From assembly GCA_030267965.1 (NCBI GenBank), contig BRYA01001474.1, positions 5,422 through 69,421 of the forward strand: a DNA stretch of 64,000 nt, read 5' to 3'. This document shows, piece after piece, positions 21,601-30,698 of the stretch. The position numbers were made by a program, and so were the translations under genes. Positions within the stretch are counted from its first letter, which is position 1, and each line of letters begins with the position of its first letter. Below the pieces are notes generated by a model, which was not told the origin of the DNA, did not search any database, and was given only the letters and a program-made list of their open reading frames with translations. The stretch is from Triparma columacea (taxonomy: Eukaryota; Sar; Bolidophyceae; Parmales; Triparmaceae).

Positions 21601-23619
21601 CAGGATATTGAGTTGCGGAAGAATAGGCTTTTTCACAACTTCAAGAAACTGGTGAATAGAAAGGAACCTCAGCTCAGTGCAGGGCAGTCTCTCTTTTGCT
21701 TTTTCGGGACTGAATCGAAGGACGTCGGAAGGGATGATCAGGCTGCGAAAGCTGAGGCCATGTTTGTCGTGCACACGTGGAGTACCTATTTGAAAACCAT
21801 TCGGGTTCTCCAATGCTTTTGGGGCTTTGCCTTCTTCTTCTTTGGCATGAGGAGACTGGCCCCAGTAGAGAAGTTACCGGATGGACACAAGGATATGTGG
21901 ATGAGTGGGCCCCTTGAGTTTGCTCGTTTTGTTCACATCATCGGTGACCTAGTTGTGGCGCTCCCCTGCTGCATGACCATGCTCTTCCTGACTTTCAAGA
22001 GAGACTTTTTTTGGGCGAATCATCAGACGATCATGAGCTTCGGGCTGCTTCTGGTAGGCTTCTGTGTCGTCGTAGAGATCGCACTCTACGTATCCAGGAT
22101 TGGGTACGGCACCGCGACGATGTATATCATGACAATATTCCAGTACCAGCTCTTGCCGTTCTCGAGAAGGGTGGCCGTCGCCTTTGCGATCTGCCTAGTG
22201 TACTTTATGATGGTAGTCCTGTTGTCGACGAACTTTGGGGACAAACTCTATCACGTTGGTAACTTCTCGAAAGCTTCTTACGAGCACTCTTATCCGCTTA
22301 TCTACAAGGATACCAAATTCACTTACAGCGCATTTCCGCTGCTCAAGGTGCCAAACTTGCGCCCTCCGTATGACCAGTGGGAGAACAATTGGGCCCAAGT
22401 CGGCATCGACAGCGCCTGTCGTGAGACGTTGCAGGAGGCGACGTGGGACCACTTTACGGACTACGGGAACGACATTGCGGCAGTTAACACCACCGGGAAC
22501 TGGTCGACCATCACACTTCTCCATGTCTTCAATAACTTCACGAAGGTGAAGGTGGAGGATGTTCTGCGGTCGAAAGAGTCGTCCTACTGGCAGAACATCA
22601 ACCCCAGCATGGCTTGTTGGTACTTTATGTATTTGCTGGGGTACGTCTGTCTCCTGTTGCCTTATAATTTGATGTGCGATTATCACGAGAGGGCTTGTTT
22701 CAACAAGGAGATGGAGATGAGGGAAAACACGAAGAAAATGAACAAGCAACGATTCTTCGAGGAGACGCTGCTCAAAAGGCTGCTACCTCCGGAGATTGTG
22801 CCCAAGCTGGCAGAGAAGAGGGCCACGAATGAGGTGGTTGCGGAGAGGTTCGAAGAGGTCACCATCCTATTCTGCGACATGGTTGGATTTACAAAGTTTT
22901 CTTCGGAGCTTGACCCCTCCGAACTCATGGTTTTCCTCTCTGCCCTCTACGCCAAGTATTCGGAAGTCCTTTCTGACAACAGCTTGTACACTGTGGAGGT
23001 GATCGGGGATGCCCTCCTGGCGGTTGCGGGGTGCCCCAAGAGGATTGAGACGGAGGACCACGCAAGCAGGGCGCTCAAGGCAGCTTTTGAGCTCATCGAA
23101 GTGACAAGAGAGCTTTCGGAGAAGATTATGATACCGGTGAACATTAGGGTGGGGCTCCACAGCGGCAGCGTCATTGCAGGGGTGGTCGGGGTGAAAGACC
23201 CGAGGTATCACCTTTTTGGGGAGGCCGTGAAGGTCGCCGAGATGATGGAGAGCACCGGGGAGCAGGACAAAGTGCAGTGCAGTCACAAGACTTACGAGAA
23301 TCTTTTCCATAAGAACGATGAGATCAGCGTGAAGATGAGGAACAGTTTGGTCTTCTCAAGGAGGGTGGACATGCCAGTCAAGGCGAAGACGAAGCTCGCT
23401 GGCTTGGACTATGGTGACTGCACATATTTCGTGAAGCAGATCAACTCGGCCAAGCTCACCATGAGGAGGCTCACCCTTGGAAGGGGGGATATCAGCCCGC
23501 CACCCAACAAGCCGGAAAAGATCAACGTCGATAAGGGCGAGCTGACCGGCAGCAGCCGTGAATACAAGATGACAGGCTCGGAGACGAGAAAGTCAAACGC
23601 GAGAAGGCAGAGAAGTTGA
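18699..23619 (+). CDS. Membrane class III nucleotide cyclase with two catalytic domains in reversed order
   Basis: Two exons, join(18699..20075,20233..23619), 1587 aa; donor GAG/GTAAGT, acceptor GCAG, phase 0. A cytosolic coiled N-terminus of about 245 residues precedes a first membrane cluster (about 5-6 helices), a first cyclase domain, a second membrane cluster (about 6 helices from about 21780) and a second cyclase domain. Domain 1 lacks both metal Asp (Ile at 20482-20484, Glu at 20614-20616) but has the transition-state Asn and Arg (20872-20874 and 20884-20886, in GDTVNTASRM), like animal C2. Domain 2 has both Asp (22876-22878 and 23008-23010) but lacks the Asn and Arg (Lys at 23230, Met at 23242), like animal C1. 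Together they could form one active site. The substrate-selecting positions in domain 1 read Glu and Lys; Glu is typical for GTP, Lys is atypical, so cGMP or cAMP production is undecided. Confidence 0.93.
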
Positions 23620-23639
23620 GAGGAAGGAGCACGAGCGTT

Positions 23640-23812
23640 AGAGGGAGAGGGGGGGGGGAGGAGAGGAGGAGAGGAGGAGACGAGGAGACGAGGAGACGAG
23701 GAGAGGAGGAGACGAGGAGAGGAGGAGAGGAGGAGACGAGGAGACGAGGAGAGGAGGAGAGAAGGAGACGAGGAGAGGAGGAGAGGAGGAGACGAGGAGA
23801 GGATGATACTTG
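23640..23812. repeat. Polypurine minisatellite (GAGGA/GACGAG units)
   Basis: About 170 bp of nearly pure purine on the plus strand, made of interleaved gaggagaggag and gaggagacgag units. It starts about 20 bp after the cyclase stop, so it probably lies in that gene's 3' UTR. Frames that run through it on either strand are artefacts of the repeat. Confidence 0.85.
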
Positions 23813-24004
23813 GTAGAGGCGAGACTATAGTAGACTATCTCGTATGCGCATGAATATATATTAGGCACCACTACAGCCATACGATAGGATACACAAATAC
23901 AAATATAGTAAAAATAGGTTCTAGAAACACATGCACTTGTATTTTTCCATTCTCTTTAGTCTAATAGTCTACGTAATATAATCATACATATCCTCCCTCA
24001 CCTC

Positions 24005-24634
24005 TCACTCGCCCTCCACCTCCTCCTCCTCCTCCTCCCAAGGCGCAGGTTTAATGTACCGCTTCGGTCTCCCGGTAGCGTCGTTCTCCTTATTCACCTC
24101 GGCTTCCTTCGTAGCCTCCCTTTCTCTGGCATCCTTCTGCGCCAACATTATCATTTTCTCCTTCCTGAGGGGGGGTCGCAATGGGGGTCAGGGGGGCAAA
24201 AGAAGTCCACAGCGACAGAACCTGTCGGAAGGGGGGGGAAATCCCGACCAGCTGGACCGCCTCCGCCAGGGTTTCCGCGACCACGCTTCGCACGCCTGGC
24301 TCTCCCACCCTCTCTCCCCCTCCCCAATCCTCAACTCTCACCTTGTCCTTGCCCTCTCATCCATCTTGCTCTCGTGTCTCTTCAAGTTATTCGCGTCAAG
24401 TTCGCTCCCCCCACCCCCCACCGTACCCTGCCCTCCCTCCCTCGCCCCGATCTCCTTGCCTCCAGAGTCGTACTCAGGGTACCTGAAGGTCCCCCGAGCC
24501 CTCTGCCACATCTGGTTGATCTCAGAACTGCTTATACGAGTCCCCCGACCGGCAGCTGAGGACGTTAAAGTACGGGCGGAAGTACGGGATGACGAACCAA
24601 CAGAGTGGGAACGAGGCTGTGATGAGGGCCTCAT
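24005..24634 (-). CDS. Small unknown charged protein
   Basis: Two exons, complement(join(24005..24164,24342..24634)), 150 aa; donor ACAAG/GTGAGA, acceptor CCTCAG, phase 2. The first exon is Ser/Thr/Arg-rich (SHSVGSSSRTSARTL) with a more conserved-looking patch SSSEINQMWQRARGTFRYPEY. The second exon was found only by splicing: it encodes a Lys/Glu helix (KEKMIMLAQKDAREREA), then RPKRYIKPAPWEEEEEE and a stop. I do not recognise the family. An upstream exon is possible, but an in-frame TGA stands about 60 bp before this ATG. Confidence 0.6.
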
Positions 24635-25025
24635 TGAGATTTTAAAAGTTCTGGCTTTGGCACCCCATTCCGGACCCAGGCGCAGAAGAAGGTCAATTCA
24701 TTTCATTCGTCGCGAGCTTTAAATTCTCTATCTGCAATACCTCTCACAATAATCAATTGACGAATCTCACATTCTCACCTATTGTCCCCTCGTAATTTCT
24801 TCACCTCCCATAATATCGTGCTGCCCTTACTCTCTCCCAATCAATAGTAGTTTAAGTTAGTGTGTGCAAATTCCCCGAGACAAGCCCTGACATAATAATT
24901 CCTCCTCCCCCCTCATACACCTCTCCAAACTCTCTCCCCCCTCCCCCGCGTTTCAATCCCCCCTCCTCTCCCCGTCTTCCGAATCCTTCCCTTATCCCCC
25001 CCCCGTTCCCCAACATTCCTAAAAA
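24635..25025. other. Divergent intergenic region
   Basis: 391 bp between the small charged protein (minus) and the RING-CH gene (plus). The first half is fairly AT-rich; the second is a C/T-rich tract (about 24900-25015) that could be 5' UTR of the RING-CH gene. No gene is seen. Confidence 0.4.
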
Positions 25026-25829
25026 ATGTCATCAGGTCAAAACCCATCCTTAAAAGACGCTCTTCTACCCCCATCATCAATCCCTGACATTTCCGAAACG
25101 TTCGACTGCCGTATATGCTCCGGTTCGTCAATGAAGAACGACCCGTTGATATCACCGTGCAAATGCGAGGGTGGGATGAAAATGGTACACGGGAAATGCC
25201 TGATGAAATGGATACAAATGAGGTGAGTGAGGACCAAGGTTTTGCGTGGGCGGGGGGGTGGGGGGGGGGGGGGATTTAAGGTTGAACTTTGGGGGGTACG
25301 AAACTAACCTCCCCCTCTCCCCCCTCCCCCCACCCACCACTAAAACCCCTCCTTTCTCCCCCTCTTAAGGCCTGAGGGTAACGATCGTATGACATGTGAG
25401 ATTTGCCGTTCCCCCTACACCGTCCGCGTAACCTACGTCTTCCGTTGTTCCCCCTCAACTCTCTTCACCTGTTCAACCCTCTCCCATTTCCTGGAGGCTT
25501 TCATGCTCGTGCTATGTCTGGCGCTAGTAACGGTAATGATGACTTTGATATCACCGAGCTTTACGAACGAGGATAAGAGCGCGGAGGGGATGGTTTGGGG
25601 GCTGTATGGGGTCACGGTTTGTATGGCCGGGGTGGCGCTTAGGAAAATCGTTAGGAGGTGCATTGTTAGCGCAAGCGTTATGGAAGTCGTTGCAAGAGAC
25701 GAGGAGGAAGGGGAGGAGGAGGAGGGGAAGGAGAGTGAGGGGGGGAGGGGGAGAGGGGGGAGCGGATATGCAAGGCTTGATGACGTGGACGAGGAAGAGG
25801 TTGGACCTCCGGAGGTTGTTGAGGTCTGA
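25026..25829 (+). CDS. RING-CH (MARCH-type) membrane E3 ubiquitin ligase
   Basis: Two exons, join(25026..25222,25370..25829), 218 aa; donor ATGAG/GTGAGT, acceptor TTAAG, phase 2. The intron interrupts the C4HC3 RING-CH finger, which is complete only after splicing: CRIC...PCKCEGGMKMVHGKCLMKW...CEICRSPY. Two membrane helices follow (about residues 95-120 and 128-150), then an acidic Glu/Gly-rich tail. MARCH ligases sit in endomembranes and ubiquitinate membrane proteins, recruiting E2 through the finger. Substrate and compartment cannot be told from sequence. Confidence 0.93.
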
Positions 25830-25986
25830 TTTGGTAAGGGGCGTTTTGACAATTATTTTAACAGGTTTTAAAACGCAAATTGATTGGCCTATAGTAGGGA
25901 GGTGTTTCTGCGGCAGCAATAGCAATGTCCTTTATTCTCGTTAGAACAGTCCCTCCCTTTCCCCCCCTTCCCCCTTCCTCTCCATT

Positions 25987-27225
25987 TCACTTGTCGTCAT
26001 ACTCCCCTCTCCATCCTGGTTTAATCCAGTCTCCAATCCCCCCCTCCCCAAAAATCAGATCCTTAACCTCCCCCCATCCCCCAACTCCCTCCTCCCCCTT
26101 ATCCCTCCTAAGTTCTCCCTTCCCCCCCACGTTTGTACTGCATGTATTATCAATATCCTTAAACTTCACTGCATAATCATCCACCCCAGTACTACCCATC
26201 CAAGCCTCCCTAACCCTCCCCCTATCCCCCTCCGTTAACTTATCCAAACTACTATACACAAATCCACCTTCATACTCACCCTGCAATGTCTTACCAACAT
26301 ATCGAACAACCCAGAACTTCCCACGACCTCCTTCAAGGTCACCTCCTGCTACAATTGTCCACCTTTCGTTGAAAGTTAACCCGTACATGCTCCCCGTAGT
26401 TCTAAGTTTCCCTTTCCCCGTGAATTCAACGTTTTCCATTAAGTCCGTTTTGTAGTACCCACCCTTCGATCCTTTCGTTCTGAATGTAATCCCCAATTCC
26501 GCGTTTTTAAGTTCTTCCACGTCGGTAACCTTTAATGTGTTTGATTGACAGTCGAACATATCGTAAACCTCACTAATCCCCGCAACCTTATACCAAACCC
26601 CTTCTAAATCCCTGTTACTCTCAAGTGTTTTAGTTACCTTGAATTCCTCACTATCAGATATATCGTTGTTGTTTACGGTTTTAGGCATAGGCATACAAAC
26701 CTCTCTCTCCAGAGCGCAGTTTAAGAAGGAGTCCAGGTTCTTGTTGCCGAATTCGGCGAAACATTGAGAGGAACATACCTGTTCTCCTTTACATGAACCT
26801 AAACATTTCAAACCTTTAATCGAATCGAGGTTCTTACCTAAACCTATTGTTTCCTCCCTACATTTTGTAACAAAGCAGGAGATATCGGGTGGTGGGAGTA
26901 CGTTATCTTGAGCGTAGTCTGCGAAACCTTCGGAGAATGAGGGTTGAGGTGATAGGAGGGTTATTGATAGGAGGGATATTGAAAGGAGGGAGGTGAGGGG
27001 GTTGTTTTTATTAGGGGTAGGGTGATGGGGAGTAGGGTGATGGCTATGTTGTTGGAGTAATTGTAGCTTTCCTAACTTAAAGTGTCCTAACTTAAAGTGT
27101 GTGCCTAAATCTGACAGTCTGTTGTTGTTTGGTAGTGGTAGCTTAAGTCCATTTGATGTATGTATGTTGATAATGAGGAGTATAAATATGGCTATAAGAC
27201 GAAGGGTTAAAAGTCGAAGTGTCAT
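25987..27225 (-). CDS. Violaxanthin de-epoxidase-like/related lipocalin (VDE family)
   Basis: Single exon, 412 aa. The leader has a signal peptide (MTLRLLTLRLIAIFILLIIN), a transit-like basic stretch, and a second hydrophobic segment (residues about 77-95, SLLSISLLSITLLSP) that fits a thylakoid-lumen signal. The mature part starts with a Cys-rich domain (ISCFVTKCREE ... CLGSCKGEQVCSSQCFAEFG ... CALEREVCMP) and continues into the lipocalin barrel (LEGVWYKVAGISEVYDMFDCQ ... FNERWTIVAGG ... DNTC). VDE removes epoxides from violaxanthin or diadinoxanthin with ascorbate in the lumen at low pH. The long Glu-rich C-terminal tail of plant VDE is missing, so a VDE-related or VDE-like paralogue is at least as likely as VDE itself. 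Confidence 0.87.
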   Translation of the reverse strand: MTLRLLTLRLIAIFILLIINIHTSNGLKLPLPNNNRLSDLGTHFKLGHFKLGKLQLLQQHSHHPTPHHPTPNKNNPLTSLLSISLLSITLLSPQPSFSEGFADYAQDNVLPPPDISCFVTKCREETIGLGKNLDSIKGLKCLGSCKGEQVCSSQCFAEFGNKNLDSFLNCALEREVCMPMPKTVNNNDISDSEEFKVTKTLESNRDLEGVWYKVAGISEVYDMFDCQSNTLKVTDVEELKNAELGITFRTKGSKGGYYKTDLMENVEFTGKGKLRTTGSMYGLTFNERWTIVAGGDLEGGRGKFWVVRYVGKTLQGEYEGGFVYSSLDKLTEGDRGRVREAWMGSTGVDDYAVKFKDIDNTCSTNVGGKGELRRDKGEEGVGGWGEVKDLIFGEGGIGDWIKPGWRGEYDDK

Positions 27226-27951
27226 AACTAATTTGAGTGAGTGAGTGGAAGCTATTTGTGTAAGTCCTTGTGTCCTTGTGGTAAGCTATTGTGTAAGCCT
27301 TCCTTCCTTACCTGCATCATCGAATGTGTGTGTGTGTGGGAGGAGAGGGGTGATAGCGGATGTCGAGTGCGATTGAAGATGTGTGTTAGGTGACTCTTCG
27401 ACAGGAAGGTACAGTGGTAACCTACTACAGCTTGTTGTTGTCATGTGTTCGTTCCTCAGTATGGTCGTTTGGCAGCCATTTGAAGCTTGCTGGCGTTATA
27501 TCATTGCGCGTGTCTCCGAAATGCACGTCGCATATCATAGCTTGCTAGTGATTGTGGTATATTTACATCCTTGGAACAAACAACATTCAACATCTCAAAC
27601 AACTTCGTGATACCTCTCCTTCTTTCCTTCCTTCCTTACCTGCGTCGTGGAAACTGTGTGTAGGCTATTGTAGTGCTTAAGAGATGATGATGATATGAGT
27701 GTGTATGTGTGTATATTGAGTGCTGTGTGTATGTATTGAGAGCTTGATGTTGAAGGCTTGAGATGTCGAGTGCTGATGTCGTGATGTGAATATAGCTATT
27801 TGGCTTGATATTCACCCTTATGTAATGTGTTATACGGTATTATAGAGTATTATATTGTATGATAGCGTATAATAGTGTAGAATAGCGCAGTATTTTGGTC
27901 AATAATGTCTCCTTTTTCTTCCCAATCTCTTTGTCTTGGATTGTCTGTCTT
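27226..27951. other. Repeat-rich intergenic region, no gene
   Basis: Between the VDE-like start and the first copy of the 145-bp repeat. It contains TG-rich microsatellite sequence (27327-27338 and 27695-27740), two related stretches around CTTCCTTCCTTACCTGC (about 27299 and 27628), and several short TATAGT-like repeats (27838-27890). One 75-codon frame at 27383-27610 has no recognisable feature and is probably spurious. Confidence 0.5.
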
Positions 27952-28096
27952 TTGTCCTTTTTTGACACTCAAAAGAAAAGCAACTCTCTATCGTGTTGTT
28001 ACGTCCCAAAAAAGACCAGCATCGGACCGGACAGGATCAATATTTAAGTATTTTCTCCATTTGGTACTAATCTCTGCTAATAAGGGTTAAAAATCC
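27952..28096 (+). repeat. 145-bp direct repeat, copy 1
   Basis: Begins TTGTCCTTTTTTGACACTC and ends near AATCCCA. A second copy in the same orientation lies at 29254-29400, with small indels and substitutions. Shared blocks include CGTCCCAAAAAAGACCAGC, ATCGGACCGGA and CTAATCTCTGCTAATAAGGG. Copy 1 stops 6 bp before the ATG at 28103, so it probably supplies that gene's promoter or 5' UTR. Confidence 0.85.
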
Positions 28097-28102
28097 CATT
28101 CT

Positions 28103-28606
28103 ATGGTTCTCCACGACGGTCTTTTCCCAGCACCGGAGGGTCTTCCCACTCTCACACCTCTGATGTTCCTTCCCATGCACCTGGGAAACGCATACTTCAT
28201 CTCCCGGGGCATTGGATACACGCCCGTGGTATTCGCCATCTCAATCATCCAGTACATGTTCGAGCACTACAGCCACCTTCCCGAAGTGGCGTCGGCCGGA
28301 GTGCTGCACGGGCCTAGCACGGGCCTGCTGTTCATTTGCATCGTGTCCCTCTTTGTGACTTCCTTCAGAAAGGGCCAGACCAGTTACGCTGTCGCCGCCT
28401 TGATCGGCTTCACCGTCCAAACGGTGGTCTTCACCCTCTACCTTCAAGGCATGGCGCCTGAGACTGTGGAGGCTTCAGTTACCGCGAATAACGATGTAGA
28501 CTACCTCAAGTGGCACTTTCCCGGGCATGTGCTCTTTTGGGGTGTCCTTGGTACTGCATCAGCGACTATTTCCTGGGAGGAGGACTCCAAGAAGAAGAGC
28601 AATTGA
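28103..28606 (+). CDS. Small multi-pass membrane protein of unknown function
   Basis: Single exon, 167 aa, starting MVLHDGLFPAPEGLPTLTP. Hydrophobic segments lie at about residues 38-54, 70-88 and 96-115, and a weaker one near 140-156; the C-terminus is charged (WEEDSKKKSN). His/Trp-rich patches (FEHYSHLPE, YLKWHFPGHVLFWG) could be metal or cofactor sites, but I do not recognise a family. Codon use is GC-rich at third positions, unlike the AT-rich repeats around it, which supports real coding. The gene lies inside a nest of repeats (27952-29400). Confidence 0.72.
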   Translation: MVLHDGLFPAPEGLPTLTPLMFLPMHLGNAYFISRGIGYTPVVFAISIIQYMFEHYSHLPEVASAGVLHGPSTGLLFICIVSLFVTSFRKGQTSYAVAALIGFTVQTVVFTLYLQGMAPETVEASVTANNDVDYLKWHFPGHVLFWGVLGTASATISWEEDSKKKSN

Positions 28607-28710
28607 GGGAGACTAGCTGTGTAATACCTGCAGCGGTATTTTGATCGCACCGTGTGAGTGAGGATCACACCACTGATGTGTCTTTCCCAAGCCCCACAAT
28701 CAGTGCATGT

Positions 28711-28896
28711 TAGGGCTTTGGCGGTTGTCGGGAAGATATTTTTTTAAAGATATTTTTTTATAGTTTTTCCCTACTTTTTTCCGAATTCTCCCCGTACAAG
28801 CCCCGTACAAGCTACGTAGAAAGTAGGTAGAGCGGGAAAAAAAGTAGTTTTTCCCTATAAACTGGTCACATTTTCCCGACAACCGCCAAAGCCCTA
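28711..28896. mobile_element. hAT-like MITE (186 bp) with perfect inverted ends and 8-bp target duplication
   Basis: The ends are perfect 24-bp inverted repeats starting TAGGGCTTTGG (28711-28734 and 28873-28896). The element is flanked on both sides by GTGCATGT (28703-28710 and 28897-28904), an 8-bp target-site duplication. TAGGG-type ends with 8-bp duplications are typical of the hAT superfamily. It is too short to encode a transposase, so it is non-autonomous. The interior has a TAGTTTTTCCCTA motif near both ends. The 75-codon minus-strand frame crossing it is not a gene. Confidence 0.9.
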
Positions 28897-28943
28897 GTGC
28901 ATGTTGCTGTTCTTTCTCTCGATCCATTTTTGCTTTTTTTGGT

Positions 28944-29220
28944 CCAATCTGAGCGAGAATGAGAAAGGAGAAATTGCATCACAATTCTCAACTCTTCTCT
29001 CTGCTTGCTGAGTCGGTACGTGGGTCATTGACGGCCTCTCAGAGTTCGTCATGATGTTATGTCCCGATCAGAAAGTTTTTAAGCCTCCCACCCACCCTGC
29101 TGATACTCTTAACCGAAGAATTTTCTTCGACGTTTCGAGTTGAAGCAACGGGAGGCATTAATATATATATGCCTGCGTTTCTTTAGCAAATTTCGTAGTT
29201 CTTAGTCTCGCTCAGATTGG
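28944..29220. repeat. Possible second MITE-like inverted-repeat element
   Basis: CCAATCTGAGCGAGA (28944-28958) returns as its perfect reverse complement at 29206-29220. The similarity continues imperfectly inward for about 20 more bases on each side (towards GAAATTGC and GAAATTTGC). No clear target-site duplication was seen, so transposon origin is only suggested. It lies 47 bp from the hAT-like MITE. Confidence 0.55.
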
Positions 29221-29253
29221 TCGAAAATTATTTGGATCGACGAGGAAAAGAAT

Positions 29254-29400
29254 TTGTCCTTTTTTGACACTCAATAGAAAAAGGATCTCTCTATCGTGTT
29301 ATACGTCCCAAAAAAGACCAGCATCGGACCGGATAGGATCAATAATTAAGTCCTTTCTCCATTTGATCCTAATCTCTGCTAATAAGGGACTATAATCCCC
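29254..29400 (+). repeat. 145-bp direct repeat, copy 2
   Basis: Second copy of the repeat at 27952-28096, same strand, differing by scattered substitutions and short indels. It ends about 55 bp before the ATG of the next plus-strand gene (29454), so here too it occupies the promoter position. The pair brackets the 28103 gene and both inverted-repeat elements. Confidence 0.85.
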
Positions 29401-29453
29401 ACAATCACCCCACAATCTTCCCGCAGCAATCCACAACTAATCCCAAATAACAG

Positions 29454-30698
29454 ATGCCACAACGTATGAAGTCCCTCTCTTCCCCATCTCCTCAATCAAC
29501 CCGTACATCTTCCATACTCTTTCACCCCTCTCTCCCCCCCTCCTCCTCTCATTCCCCTCCCTTACCCTCTCTCGATGTCATCCTGAACCGCTCACTAAGA
29601 ACCTTCAAACATTGTGTCTTCCTCCTAACCCTATCAAGTGTCCTAGTCTTTATAGGTAACGTTCAATCAGCCATAACAACAGTAGAGGATTTCTGCGTAT
29701 CATCATCCACTTCCTCACCACACTACAAAACAACCTCAACCTACCCCTCCAAAGATACAACCCCAACCACCTCCTCACCTCTCCAAGTTCCTGTATCCAT
29801 CTACCTCTCATCACTCCGTCTCCACCCTCCTCCACCCTCCCCACCCTCCTCCTCCTCCACCTCTCCCGCACAACTATCTCTATCTCCTTATGCTCTTGAT
29901 GCCCTTGCAATATTCTACCGTTTCGTCGAGAGTTTCCAGTCAGTAACCTTCCCCACCTCAAGTACCCCTCCCCCCCCAAACTTGGATATAGTAAACCTAC
30001 CATCACCTTCACTCCTAAAACCCATCCTACCTCCCTCAGGTCCGATCTACTCAACATTCCGTAATCTTCTCCTCCATCTCCCTCTCCCCCCTCCCCGTGA
30101 TATCCCTGTATACGTAATGTCCCATCCCTCCCTTCTAACCTCCTCCGTAACCTACTCAATAATCCGCGCACGAACAGGTATGGAGGTTGTAGTTTCTATG
30201 TTAGGTGCGTCAGTAGCGAGTAGATTGGCGGGGAAATTGGTGGGGTTTTATACAGGGTACTTTAGCAATTTGGATAACGCGGAATATTTGACGGAAGGAT
30301 GGAAATATAGGGGCGGGGGGGAGGAGGACTTTAAAGACTTTAAAGGCTTTACCGGCTTTAGCGAAGGAACAAAAAAGGATCGTGGAGAATGGAAGCTTAG
30401 CTCAGCGTTAAGCGCAATGGAACTACTAGCTTGGACACTTAAGTTCTTACCGCAGGTTATGAAGAGTACGTGCTACCTGTTAGTCCTACATGTACTACCT
30501 GCGATCCTTAAATGCAACAACTATAGCTGGAACTTCGTTAGAGAAGGGGTATGGTGGGTCTTTAAAGGGGAGGTTTTCAGGTTTGAAGTATTCAATTTAC
30601 TGAGCGGGGAAGAGGGGGGAGGTAGCACGTGGATTGCGGCGGGGAATTTAATGGCGGCGGTTGGGGTGGGGAGGATCGTTAGGAAATACTTCCCGTGA
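29454..30698 (+). CDS. Unknown membrane-associated protein
   Basis: Single exon, 414 aa. A Ser/Pro-rich N-terminus of about 50 residues precedes a hydrophobic helix (FLLTLSSVLVFIGNVQSA, about residues 55-72). A Pro/Ser/Thr-rich stretch follows, then a better-folded C-terminal part from about residue 235 (ARTGMEVVVSMLGASVAS, a helix CYLLVLHVLPAILKC, GNLMAAVGVGRIVRKYF). No family is recognised. Third positions are less GC-rich than in neighbouring genes in the first half. The last about 32 bp of the gene are repeated imperfectly just after the stop (about 30716-30747). A weaker call than the large genes nearby. Confidence 0.65.
   Translation: MPQRMKSLSSPSPQSTRTSSILFHPSLPPSSSHSPPLPSLDVILNRSLRTFKHCVFLLTLSSVLVFIGNVQSAITTVEDFCVSSSTSSPHYKTTSTYPSKDTTPTTSSPLQVPVSIYLSSLRLHPPPPSPPSSSSTSPAQLSLSPYALDALAIFYRFVESFQSVTFPTSSTPPPPNLDIVNLPSPSLLKPILPPSGPIYSTFRNLLLHLPLPPPRDIPVYVMSHPSLLTSSVTYSIIRARTGMEVVVSMLGASVASRLAGKLVGFYTGYFSNLDNAEYLTEGWKYRGGGEEDFKDFKGFTGFSEGTKKDRGEWKLSSALSAMELLAWTLKFLPQVMKSTCYLLVLHVLPAILKCNNYSWNFVREGVWWVFKGEVFRFEVFNLLSGEEGGGSTWIAAGNLMAAVGVGRIVRKYFP

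Noticed and set aside
23616..23880. Frames through the purine repeat encoding Glu/Arg or Ser/Pro repeats
   Set aside because: Simple-sequence artefacts with no supporting context.
28700..28927. 75-codon minus-strand frame
   Set aside because: It lies across the hAT-like MITE and is explained by that element.
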